Source: Thermohalobaculum sp039513195 (GTDB lineage Bacteria > Pseudomonadota > Alphaproteobacteria > Rhodobacterales > Rhodobacteraceae). From it: DNA of 64,000 bases. Of the stretch, positions 26,386 through 35,077 are shown piece by piece (the stretch's first letter is position 1; every line of letters starts with the position of its first letter). Made by a program: the position numbers and the translations under genes. The notes under the pieces are model-generated. The model saw nothing but the letters and a program-made list of their open reading frames with translations, searched no databases and was not told where the DNA came from. The DNA is taken from positions 62,001 through 126,000 of the forward strand of contig JBCCRM010000003.1 in the NCBI GenBank assembly GCA_039513195.1, given 5' to 3'.

Positions 26386-26750
26386 CCGTCGTTCCTCCTT
26401 GCTTTTCCCGCGGACAAACTGGCGAGAGCCCAACAGCAGGTCAACGCAAAAATTGAATAATTTGCAAAATGTTCATAGTTTTTTGTTCATAACACCCAAT
26501 GTGTTTTGTGCTGTCGGGTCGCGCCATCGCTGCCTCGCTGCGAATCAGCGGTCCCGTACTGGTGCCTATGTCAGGGATCGGTGCAGTACCGAGCCGTTCT
26601 GGAAGCCAGAATGCGTTTCAAATTTAGCGGCAACGATACTTTTCGGCCTTTCGGACCGGGGCGAAGCGTAATCCGTAGGCGACGGCCCAACCAATTCAGT
26701 CTACAACTGCTACCAACGGGGGGTCCTTTATCTTTCGGGATCGTGGACCT
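26386..26750. promoter_or_regulatory. A+T-rich divergent promoter region with direct repeats
   Basis: A 365-nt gap between the RND operon (-) and the CheB-CheR kinase (+). Around 26440-26500 it is strikingly A+T-rich. It holds TTTGCAAA at 26461-26468 and two TGTTCATA copies at 26470-26477 and 26484-26491 (14-nt period). TTTGCAAA is the kind of site reported for some ScfR-class regulators. No gene is visible in the gap. Confidence 0.5.
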
Positions 26751-29700
26751 GTGGACGAAGAAATTCGACTGAACGACCTCGCTTGGGTTGGGATCGGCGC
26801 ATCTGCCGGCGGTCTTGACGCCTTGCGCGCACTGTTGTCAAAGCTGGGCTCGGAACTGCCTGCCACCTTTGTGGTGGTGCAGCACATGGCACCACAGCAC
26901 CGCAGCCTGTTGACAGAGCTGCTGTCGCGGGAGGCGAAGATCCCGGTGGTGGAAGTGCGCGACGGCTGCGCGCCGCTCGCCGGGCATGTCTATGTGACCC
27001 CGCCGAACCACGATGTCATCGTGGAGAACCGCCGGCTCAAGCTCCTACCGCCGAGCGACCAGCCCGCCTCGCCAAAACCCTCCGTCGACCGGTTCTTCCG
27101 GTCGCTTGGCCGAGAGATCGGCGAGCATGCTGTAGGTGTCATCCTCTCCGGCACCGGGTCCGATGGCGCCTATGGTGTGCAGGAGATCCGCGCCTGCGGT
27201 GGGATCACAATCGTGCAGAGCGAAGGGTCAGCCCAGTATTCTGGAATGCCGAGTGCGGCTATCGACACTGGCTGTGTCGATCTGATTTTCCCGCCCGACA
27301 AGATTGCTGAAAACTTCGCGGGCATCATATCGCGACCGCGCAATCTCGAGTCGCTGATCGACCCGGGCATCAACAGTCATGACGACGAGTTCGCAGGTCT
27401 CTGCCGTCTTTTGGAGGAGCATACGGGCGTCGACTTCCGCCAATACAAGACCAACACGTTGCGGCGCCGGATCGAACGGCGCATCGCGGCCGTGGGGGCC
27501 GCCTCGCTGGAAGGCTATGTGGACACGGCCCGCGGCTCGAAGACCGAATTAGACTCGCTTTTCTCTGACTTGCTGATTTCCGTCACGTCCTTTTTCCGGG
27601 ACCAACGGGAATTCGACACTCTGGTGCCATACATTCAGCAATTGGTCAGCGAGCGGGGCAATTCAGGCATTCGCATCTGGGTTCCCGGCTGCGCGACGGG
27701 CGAGGAGGCCTATACCCTCGCGATCCTCTTCTGCGAAGCGTTCGGCGGCATCGGCCGCATGATGGACATTCCGCTGCAGATATTCGGCACCGATGTCGAT
27801 GAGCGAGCCCTTGCAGTGGCACGTCGCGGCACGTACCCGCCCGCGGCGCTCGACGATATCCCGGAATCCTATGTCGAGCCCTATTTCTCGGTCTCGCAAA
27901 ACGGCAACACGGTGAGCAAATGGCTGCGCGACAAGATTGTCTTCTCGCGGCACAACCTGTGTCAGAACCCGCCCTTCCGGAACATCGATCTGGTCAGTTG
28001 CCGCAACCTCTTGATCTATTTCCGCCCGGAACTTCAGCGCCAAGTGCTGCAACGCCTGCATTTCGGCCTCAGCGATGGGGGTCTCCTCTTCGTCGGGCGC
28101 TCAGAGAGCATCGCCGGGGCCGAGGATTTGTTCCGACCGATCGGCCAGGCCAGGCGCATTTTCCGCCGTGCCTCGGCGCTGTCAGGCCGGCCGCAGACCC
28201 TCAGCGGGTTCCAGTACCGACCGACGCATCGGCAGATAAAATCGGCAATCGCTGCGGAAAAGAGAGAGGAAAGACGGCGCATCCGCATGCTGGATTCGCT
28301 GGTCAAATCAGTCGCACCGCACTCGCTGATCGTCGATGAAAGCGGCTATATCCGGCGAGTTTATGGGGACGTCTCGCCTTTCTCGGCAATGGCAGAGGGC
28401 GACGTCCGCACCACCCTCGGCTCGCTGTTGCTGCCGGAATTCTCGCAGCAGATCCGCAATCTGATCCGGATCGCGCTGCGCTCACCTGGCCAAAAGCGCG
28501 CCGTGACGATGCAGATGCGCCGGGAAGAGGGGAAGCAAGTCACCATCTCGATCTTTCATTTCGAGGACGGCGAAGAAGGCGCCGACTCGGAAAAGCTGTT
28601 CGTCGTCTCCTTCGAGATCCATGACGTCGAGGCCGCGGAGGACCGCGACGGCAACCTCAGCGGCGAAGGGATTGCCGCGCTTGAGCGGGAGCTGGAGCTA
28701 ACGCGGGAAAACCTGCAGCTGAATATCGAGGAACTCGAGACCTCCAACGAAGAAATGCAGGCGCTGAATGAAGAGCTGCAATCGACGAACGAGGAACTGC
28801 AGGCCACCAATGAGGAGTTGGAGACCGCGAACGAGGAGCTGCAATCGTCCAATGAGGAGCTGACCACCGTCAACCAAGAGCTCCATGTGAGTACGCAGGA
28901 ACTCGACAGCGTCAATCACGACCTCAACAGCATTCTCAGCCATGTCGCCTCGCCGCTGATGGTTGTTGACACCAATCTGCAAATCACCCGTATGAGCGAA
29001 GCGGCAAAGCGGCTCTTCGATATCGATATCGGCGCGGCACAACCCCATGTCAGCGTTTGCCGTCTACCGGACGGCTACCCGCCGCTGACCCCGATTTTCT
29101 CCGCGGCGATGTCAGGCGGCACGTTGGTAGAGCGGCAGATCACCAGCGACACGCTGAGCGTGACACTCCGCGTGGCCCCGTATGTGAACCGCCAGCGCGA
29201 GGTGAAGGGCGCGGTTGCGGTCTTCTCCGACAACACTGCGCGGCTGTTAGAGACGCAACGGGCGCTGCGCACCAGCGAGGAACGCTTCGACCTCGCCGTC
29301 AAAGGTGCGCGTATCGGGCTCTGGGATCTGGACGTCAGCAGCGGGCGGTTGTTCCTAAGCGAAGTCTATCTAGAGGTTTTGGGACTTCTCGGGGATGGCT
29401 TCCGCGGTGGCCTGGAGGATCTTCTGGAACGCGTCCATCCCAGCGACCGGGCCCGGTTCAGGGATGCGCTCGACGCCCATTTCTCCGAGCGCGAACCGCT
29501 ACAGTTGGAGCATCGGATCCGCCATCTCGACGGCACCTATCGCTGGATCGAAACCCGTGGGCAAGCGAGCTGGGACGCAGACGGCAAACCGGTGCGCTGT
29601 GTCGGCTCCGCCGATGACGTCACCGAGCGCAAGGCGATCGAACGGCGGCTCAGCGAGCGCACCAAGCTCATGCTTCTGGCACAGGAAGTCGCAAAGGTCG

Positions 29701-30752
29701 GCCATTGGCACTATGACGTTGCGCAGGGCGAGACGGTCTGGTCGGCCCAGGTCTATGCCATTCATGGCATGACGCCCGGGGGACTCGCGCCCTCTCCGGA
29801 GGCCTCGGTGCGGTTCTTCCACCCCGACGACCGCGCGATGGTCACCGCAAAGATTCGCCGCAGCCTGAAGCAGGGCGCCCCGGGCGAATTCACCGCCCGC
29901 CTATCCCGCGCCGACGGGACCGAGGCGCTGGTGCAATGGCGTTGCATGGTCGAGCGGGGCGAGGATGGCGAGGTATCCGCTCTCTTCGGCGTGCTGATCG
30001 ACGTGACCGACATGCACCAAACCGCCGAGCTGCGGCGCGCCTTAAAGGACCTGGCCACCTCGAATGCGGAGCTGGAGCGGTTCGGCTATGTCTGCAGCCA
30101 TGATCTGCGAGAGCCGGTTCGCACCATCGCTGGCTTTGCCGAACTGATCCTCCATGGCGGCAATCATGTGAACCCGCAGGAGCGGGAGGACTATCTCCGC
30201 CGCATCCTGAAGAATTCCGACCGGCTGATGGACATCATCAACGCGCTGATGGCGTTCTCGCGCCTCGACGCGACGGTGCCGATCGAGCCGGTGGATCTGG
30301 CCCGGATCTTCGACGATGCGGCCGATGCACTGGGCTCGCTGGTGGAGACCCACAAAGCGAAGATTACGCGAGAGACCCTGCCCGTCCTGGACGCCAACTC
30401 GACGCATATGCGCCAACTCTTCCAGAACCTGATTGGCAATGCGATCAAGTATGGCGGCGAGACCAGCCCTGAAATCCGCGCGACTGCCCAGGACACCGGG
30501 CCCGCCTGGGTGATCTCGATCGAAGACAACGGCCAGGGCGTGCCGGAGGAGCAGCGGGAGAGCATCTTCTCGCTCTTCAACCGCCTCCACCGCAAGGGCG
30601 AGGTCGAGGGCGCCGGGATGGGATTGCCGATTTGCCGCAAGATCGTGAGGCTCTGCGGCGGTGAAATTTGGTGCGACGAAAGCGCGCTTGGCGGCGCGGC
30701 CTTCCGCATTCGCTTTCCGAAGGAGGCCGATCTTGCAGCCCCGCCCGATTAA
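26751..30752 (+). CDS. CheB-CheR hybrid PAS sensor histidine kinase
   Basis: Cytoplasmic signalling protein of 1333 aa. Order of domains: CheB methylesterase (1-190; catalytic Ser18 in GASAGG, His45 in VVQHMAP, Asp138 in GTGSDGA), CheR methyltransferase (about 210-475; VPGCATGEEAYTLAI is the SAM loop), a long Glu/Leu/Asn coiled coil (about 636-735), three PAS-like domains (about 735-1095), and a histidine kinase (phospho-acceptor His1117 in CSHDLREPVRTIAGF, N-box NLIGNAIKYGG, G-boxes EDNGQG and GAGMGLPICR). No receptor methylation helix is next to it, so CheB/CheR may modify the coiled coil or act as sensors. The start is taken as GTG at 26751; no good Shine-Dalgarno is seen. It is followed, with overlap, by a response regulator. 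Confidence 0.9.
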   Translation: MDEEIRLNDLAWVGIGASAGGLDALRALLSKLGSELPATFVVVQHMAPQHRSLLTELLSREAKIPVVEVRDGCAPLAGHVYVTPPNHDVIVENRRLKLLPPSDQPASPKPSVDRFFRSLGREIGEHAVGVILSGTGSDGAYGVQEIRACGGITIVQSEGSAQYSGMPSAAIDTGCVDLIFPPDKIAENFAGIISRPRNLESLIDPGINSHDDEFAGLCRLLEEHTGVDFRQYKTNTLRRRIERRIAAVGAASLEGYVDTARGSKTELDSLFSDLLISVTSFFRDQREFDTLVPYIQQLVSERGNSGIRIWVPGCATGEEAYTLAILFCEAFGGIGRMMDIPLQIFGTDVDERALAVARRGTYPPAALDDIPESYVEPYFSVSQNGNTVSKWLRDKIVFSRHNLCQNPPFRNIDLVSCRNLLIYFRPELQRQVLQRLHFGLSDGGLLFVGRSESIAGAEDLFRPIGQARRIFRRASALSGRPQTLSGFQYRPTHRQIKSAIAAEKREERRRIRMLDSLVKSVAPHSLIVDESGYIRRVYGDVSPFSAMAEGDVRTTLGSLLLPEFSQQIRNLIRIALRSPGQKRAVTMQMRREEGKQVTISIFHFEDGEEGADSEKLFVVSFEIHDVEAAEDRDGNLSGEGIAALERELELTRENLQLNIEELETSNEEMQALNEELQSTNEELQATNEELETANEELQSSNEELTTVNQELHVSTQELDSVNHDLNSILSHVASPLMVVDTNLQITRMSEAAKRLFDIDIGAAQPHVSVCRLPDGYPPLTPIFSAAMSGGTLVERQITSDTLSVTLRVAPYVNRQREVKGAVAVFSDNTARLLETQRALRTSEERFDLAVKGARIGLWDLDVSSGRLFLSEVYLEVLGLLGDGFRGGLEDLLERVHPSDRARFRDALDAHFSEREPLQLEHRIRHLDGTYRWIETRGQASWDADGKPVRCVGSADDVTERKAIERRLSERTKLMLLAQEVAKVGHWHYDVAQGETVWSAQVYAIHGMTPGGLAPSPEASVRFFHPDDRAMVTAKIRRSLKQGAPGEFTARLSRADGTEALVQWRCMVERGEDGEVSALFGVLIDVTDMHQTAELRRALKDLATSNAELERFGYVCSHDLREPVRTIAGFAELILHGGNHVNPQEREDYLRRILKNSDRLMDIINALMAFSRLDATVPIEPVDLARIFDDAADALGSLVETHKAKITRETLPVLDANSTHMRQLFQNLIGNAIKYGGETSPEIRATAQDTGPAWVISIEDNGQGVPEEQRESIFSLFNRLHRKGEVEGAGMGLPICRKIVRLCGGEIWCDESALGGAAFRIRFPKEADLAAPPD

Positions 30753-31173
30753 GATCGCAGTGATCGACGACAACGAGGATGAGATCCTTATCTCTCGGCA
30801 TCGGTTCCGCATGAGCGGTATCGAGGTGCCTCTCGATCACCATCTAAGCCTCGCCCAATTGGAGCGGAGCGTTGCCGATGGCCGGGTGGAATGCCCGGAT
30901 ATCGTCATTGTCGATATGCATCTCCCGGGGACCCGCGGCACCGATGTACTTCGCCATCTCAGGGGAGCGACGTCTTTCAAGGGCGTGCGCCGCGGGATCT
31001 GCACCGGCTCGAATGACCCCGCAGACCGAGCCGACGCCCTCGCCGCCGGCGCCGAGTTCTACCTGACAAAGCCGCTCGACCGCGCGGCGCTCGAACTTCT
31101 CTGCACACAACTCGGCAGCGTCGCCCTGGTAACCGAGGGTGCCGAAACCCGCCTGCGCGGTGTTCCGGCGTAG
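30733..31173 (+). CDS. Response regulator overlapping the CheB-CheR kinase gene
   Basis: Receiver-only protein of 146 aa. Acidic pocket IAVIDDNEDE (Asp12/Asp13), phospho-acceptor Asp61 in IVIVDMHLPG, and Lys in FYLTKPLD are present; the usual Thr/Ser position reads ICTGSND. The likely start is TTG at 30733: AGGAGG lies 7 nt upstream and the receiver fold begins at once. It overlaps the kinase gene by 20 nt, so the two are translationally coupled and are very probably a kinase/regulator pair, as in Rcp1-like phytochrome partners. Confidence 0.85.
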   Translation: MQPRPIKIAVIDDNEDEILISRHRFRMSGIEVPLDHHLSLAQLERSVADGRVECPDIVIVDMHLPGTRGTDVLRHLRGATSFKGVRRGICTGSNDPADRADALAAGAEFYLTKPLDRAALELLCTQLGSVALVTEGAETRLRGVPA

Positions 31174-31271
31174 GCGCTTTCTGACCCGGTTGCACCGGTT
31201 CTCGCGCTCTGAGGTTTTGCTCGGGCGTATTCTCGCGCCGCCAATCTGATTAAGCTTGGCTGGAAAACGCT

Positions 31272-33173
31272 CTAGGCGGCCCGACCCCGCCTTGGCGGAC
31301 CGCTGGCGCGGCGCGTAGCACGGCTTCGCTCCTTCGGGTCCGACTCGAACAAGGCGGCGAGCTGTTCCGTGATGGCGCCGGCCAATTGCTCGATATCGGT
31401 AATGGTGACCGCGCGTTGGTAATAGCGCGTGACATCATGGCCTATGCCGATCGCCAAAAGCTCGACCGCGCGGCGGCGCTCGATCATCGCTATGACCTCG
31501 CGCAAATGCCGCTCCAAATAGGTCGATGGGTTCACCGACAAGGTCGAGTCGTCCACCGGCGCGCCGTCGGAGATCACCACTAGGATGCGACGCTGCTCGC
31601 CCCGGGCCAACAGGCGGCGATGCGCCCATTCCAGGGCTTCGCCATCGATGTTTTCCTTGAGCAGACCCTCCCGCATCATCAGGCCGAGATTGCGCCGCGC
31701 TCGCCGCCAAGGGGCATCGGCGCCCTTATAGATGATGTGGCGCAGATCGTTCAGACGGCCGGGATTGGCTGGCCGCCCGCTGCCGAGCCAAGCCTCCCGC
31801 GCCTCGCCACCCTTCCAGGCCCGGGTGGTGAAGCCGAGGATCTCTACCTTGACCGAGCATCGTTCCAGCGTCCTGGCGAGAACATCCGCGGTGATCGCCG
31901 CAATCGAGATCGGCCGCCCCCGCATCGAACCCGAATTGTCGATCAAAAGGGTCACGACCGTGTCGCGGAAGGCCGCTTCCTTCTCGACCTTGAAGCTGAG
32001 CGGCGTAGTCGGGTTCGCGACCACCCGTGCAAGGCGGCCGGCATCGAGCATCCCCTCCTCGCGGTCGAACTCCCAGGAGCGGTTTTGCTGCGCCTGGAGC
32101 CGCCGCTGCAGTCGATTGGCGAGCCGACTGACCGCGCCCTTCAGCGGCTCAAGCTGTTTGTCGAGATAAGTCCGCAACCGCTCAAGCTCGATCTCATCGG
32201 CAAGCTCTTCCGCCGGCACCACCTCATCATTGGTTTGGCTGAAGACCTTGTAGCCCGGATCGGCGTCCGAGGGCGGACGGGGTTTCGTTTCCTCCTGGTC
32301 GGCGCCCTCTTCCGCTTCGGTTGCCTCCAGCTCCTCCGGATCCGCATCGCTCTCGTCGAGCGACATCTCCATGCGCTGGGTGTCGTCCTCTTCGCCGCGG
32401 CTCTCCTCGGAGAATTGGTCCTGTTCGTCGGGCTGCTCGTCGCCGCCGTCATCGCCCCCGGTCTCCTGGGTCTCCTCTGGCTCGGGCTCCTCCTCGGCTT
32501 CCATCTCCTCGGGCTCACCGTCATCCGGGTCCTCGCCCAACTGGTCGCCATAGCCGAGATCCTCGATGATCGTCCGCGCGCGCTTGGCGAAGGCGGCCTG
32601 ATCCTCTAGCCCCTCGCCGATATCTTCGAGGCTGCCGCCGAGCTGGCTTTCGAAATGCTCGCGCCAGAGTTCCAGCACCGTCTCCGCCCCCGGGGGCAGC
32701 GGCCGGCCCGTCACCGCCTCGCGCAGAAGGAACGCCGCCGCTTCGGCCATCGGGGCCTCATTACGGCTCCGCATTGCCTGGAAGCCGCGCTTCTCGCAGT
32801 GGCTTTGCAGCCGAGCGTCGAGATTGTCGCCGACCCCCTGCATCGCCCGGGTTCCGATCGCCTCGCAACGCGCCTCCTCCAGCGCGTCGAAGATGGCGCG
32901 GGCCATCTCTCCCTCCGGCGCATAGCGGGCGTGGCAACTGTCGGAATGGAACCGCTCGCGGAGCGCGAAGGCATCCGCCGTGCCGCGGGCCATCACGACC
33001 TCCGCCTTGGTCATTCGCCGGGAAACCTGGGGCAGACGCATGCCGGTGCCCGTGCGCCCGGGTGGATCGGCGGAGTAGGTGACCTCGATCTCGCCATCGC
33101 CGGACAGCGCGCGGGTCGCCTCCGCAAGCGCCTTTTTGAACGGATCGGCGGGGTTGTCGGTCTTATAGCTCAT
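31272..33173 (-). CDS. cobT: Aerobic cobaltochelatase subunit CobT
   Basis: Subunit of the ATP-dependent CobNST complex that inserts cobalt into hydrogenobyrinic acid a,c-diamide in aerobic B12 synthesis. It is 633 aa, with an N-terminal helical domain, a very acidic linker (about 205-300; runs of Glu/Asp with Pro and Gln), and a C-terminal von Willebrand A domain with the MIDAS motif DNSGSM. The ATG at 33173 (MSYKTDNPADPFKKAL) is chosen because AGGGAACC precedes it; an upstream in-frame Met lacks homology. CobS is encoded about 1.9 kb upstream on the same strand, separated by two other genes. CobN is not in the window. Confidence 0.95.
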   Translation of the reverse strand: MSYKTDNPADPFKKALAEATRALSGDGEIEVTYSADPPGRTGTGMRLPQVSRRMTKAEVVMARGTADAFALRERFHSDSCHARYAPEGEMARAIFDALEEARCEAIGTRAMQGVGDNLDARLQSHCEKRGFQAMRSRNEAPMAEAAAFLLREAVTGRPLPPGAETVLELWREHFESQLGGSLEDIGEGLEDQAAFAKRARTIIEDLGYGDQLGEDPDDGEPEEMEAEEEPEPEETQETGGDDGGDEQPDEQDQFSEESRGEEDDTQRMEMSLDESDADPEELEATEAEEGADQEETKPRPPSDADPGYKVFSQTNDEVVPAEELADEIELERLRTYLDKQLEPLKGAVSRLANRLQRRLQAQQNRSWEFDREEGMLDAGRLARVVANPTTPLSFKVEKEAAFRDTVVTLLIDNSGSMRGRPISIAAITADVLARTLERCSVKVEILGFTTRAWKGGEAREAWLGSGRPANPGRLNDLRHIIYKGADAPWRRARRNLGLMMREGLLKENIDGEALEWAHRRLLARGEQRRILVVISDGAPVDDSTLSVNPSTYLERHLREVIAMIERRRAVELLAIGIGHDVTRYYQRAVTITDIEQLAGAITEQLAALFESDPKERSRATRRASGPPRRGRAA

Positions 33174-33359
33174 CACTCGGTTCCCTGAGGCCATGCCCCC
33201 GTGGTGAGGATCTCGCCCCCGGCCCTAACCCTCCTCCACAAGGGGGGAGGGGACGCCCGTGGCGCGCTCTGCGCGGCTGCGAAACTCCAGCTCAAGAGAT
33301 AGCCGGGCATGCGGGAAGATCACAAGCGCAACTGCCCCGCCGGGACGCCACAACCTCCA

Positions 33360-34055
33360 TCAGGCGGCCAACTCGTGAAGGTCCATCTGCCCCGTTGCCA
33401 GGCGGGCCAGCAGGTCCACATGAACATCCAGCGCGTCGATCACCCGATAGCCCGGGTCCTGGCCGTCGAAGGCGAGACCGAGATCAGTCCCGGCCAGCAC
33501 CACCGCCTGGGCGCCGTTGTCCGCAACCAGGCGCCGGCCGGCATCGACGAAGACCTCCCGATCCGCGGCGGTGCAGTGCCCTGAGATGGCCATTTCCTGA
33601 TAGCGCTGGCCGAGGGTCTCTATCTCGTCGTCCAGCACCACCGCCTCGGTCTGCGAGAGCTGGCCGTAGAGCCGGGTGCGCATAACGACCTGCGTGCCGA
33701 GCAGGCCGACCCGCCCGATCCCCTCCGCCGCGAAGAACGCGTCGAGGGGTGAGACGGCCGAGACCAACGGCAGGGGCGAGACGGCGCGCGTTTCCTCGAA
33801 ACAGAAATGCCAACCGAGCGACGTGATTGCGGCGCAGTCGCATCCCGCAGCCTTCAGCCGCTCCAAAAGCGGGAAGTAGTTGGCCGTCTGCGCCGCGCGG
33901 TCATCGGCGAGGTTGTTCGGCACCAGCTCCTTGATCTGCGCATGGACAATCGTCAGCTCCAGCCTGCCGCCATCGCGATCGACCGTCGCCGCCAGCCTTT
34001 GGTAATAGGCGAGGGTTGCCGAAACCCCGATCCCGCCAATCAAGCCGATATGCAT
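33360..34055 (-). CDS. Aspartate/glutamate racemase-like protein lacking the catalytic cysteines
   Basis: Protein of 231 aa with the racemase fold: the N-terminal MHIGLIGGIGVSATLAYYQR matches the family's GGMGP..T..Y start. The two catalytic cysteines of the family appear to be replaced. The first position reads AITSLGWHF (Thr78-Ser79 instead of Cys-Asn) and the second reads VVLAGTDLGL (Gly189 instead of Cys). A Cys at 72, 74 or 85 could substitute, but not at the usual place. The start at 34055 is preferred; an in-frame ATG at 34082 overlaps the upstream DUF6173 gene. It lies between cobS and cobT on the same strand. Activity as a racemase is doubtful; hydrolase or isomerase activity on a small acid is possible. 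Confidence 0.8.
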   Translation of the reverse strand: MHIGLIGGIGVSATLAYYQRLAATVDRDGGRLELTIVHAQIKELVPNNLADDRAAQTANYFPLLERLKAAGCDCAAITSLGWHFCFEETRAVSPLPLVSAVSPLDAFFAAEGIGRVGLLGTQVVMRTRLYGQLSQTEAVVLDDEIETLGQRYQEMAISGHCTAADREVFVDAGRRLVADNGAQAVVLAGTDLGLAFDGQDPGYRVIDALDVHVDLLARLATGQMDLHELAA

Positions 34056-34068
34056 TCTGGACGCGACC

Positions 34069-34500
34069 TCACTCTTCGTCATCGTCGGGGCCGAGGTGAA
34101 AGCCGATCCGATAGGGCTGTTGCTCGACCGCCGGCGGCACGGCCACCAACAGAAAACTCAGCTGCGAGACGTGCTGGACCAGCGCCACCGTTTGTCCGTT
34201 GGGCAAGATCCCGCTGAATTCGATCAGATAGGGGTTGCGGAAGGTTATGGCCCGGATGTTGATCTCGGCCGCCACCCCGAAATTCGCCAGCCGGATCCCG
34301 ACCTCATGCTGTTCGTCGAGCGCATTCTCGAACGCCACTACGCGCTTGACCAGATGGCTGCAGACCTCCTCCGCCTCGAACCGCCCGGCATTGCGCGCCT
34401 GACGTTCCAGCTCGCGCAATCGGGCCTCCATGATGTCGTCCGGGGCGGGCTGGGCTTGGCTTCGGACGGCCTTTTCAGTCTTTGAGCCCTCAGCGGCCAT
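34069..34500 (-). CDS. DUF6173-family protein
   Basis: Cytoplasmic protein of 143 aa from the ATG at 34500, where GGGGA is upstream; in-frame ATGs at 34521 and 34563 would add up to 21 residues. Conserved part: ALDEQHEVGIRLANFG, then IEFSGILPNGQTVALVQHVS and QLSFLLVAVP, which I recognise as the DUF6173 pattern. It sits between cobS and the racemase-like gene on the same strand, 13 nt before the latter. Function is unknown. Confidence 0.78.
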   Translation of the reverse strand: MAAEGSKTEKAVRSQAQPAPDDIMEARLRELERQARNAGRFEAEEVCSHLVKRVVAFENALDEQHEVGIRLANFGVAAEINIRAITFRNPYLIEFSGILPNGQTVALVQHVSQLSFLLVAVPPAVEQQPYRIGFHLGPDDDEE

Positions 34501-35077
34501 TCCCGAAGTCCCCGTCTCCATGCCAAGCGATGCGTGATGCGCCGAACCGAGCCCAGACGACATAACGGTTTATGAGCGAAGCGACCAGAGCTGGGCCTCG
34601 CGTCGAGTTAGCGTTTCGTCCGACGCCAATGCCGCCTGTCCAATTCTCGTTGGGCGGTGTCGCGCGCTTCCTTCACCTGCTTGATCCTCTCCCCTGCGCC
34701 ATACTGCTTTGGCCCTGTGTCCCGCGCTACTGCTCGCAGCGCGTCGACGACATCGTCGCCTGCCGAAAGGCAGACCCCGAAACGGTCAGCTAGGCAGCGT
34801 TGATACTTCACTGCTGTCGCCGTTCTGCCGGCGCGCAGTAAGTCGCGAAATCATAGCCGCAGATAGACTTGCTAGAGGAGGGCTTCGAGTTCGGTAGTAA
34901 GTCGACGCGCTTCGCATCGAGCCTGTTCTGGTCTGCTAAATCGACAACCTAGTCGCAGCCACACAACAGTTCACAGACAACGCTGCGCTGTTAGAAGGCC
35001 GGCCCGTCGTCAACTTCTGCAGATTGGCCGCCAACAAAATCCGAGCGAGTAAGCAAGCTTTACTCTCCGTAGAGCTT
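34501..35077. other. Gene-poor gap between cobS and the DUF6173 gene
   Basis: A gap of about 575 nt with lower G+C than its surroundings toward 34850-35070. A 67-codon open frame on the minus strand (34608-34811, GTG start, translation beginning MKYQRCLADRFGVCLSAG) is the only stretch that looks faintly protein-like, but it has no ribosome site and no recognised family. No RNA gene or cobalamin riboswitch was seen. Confidence 0.35.

Noticed and set aside
34608..34811. 67-codon minus-strand frame beginning MKYQRCLADRFG
   Set aside because: Some protein-like character, but no ribosome site, GTG start, no family recognised; kept only as a note on the gap.
34501..35077. Search for a cobalamin riboswitch or small RNA near cobS/cobT
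   Set aside because: The gap lies downstream of cobS and I could not find the conserved B12-box core or a strong long hairpin.
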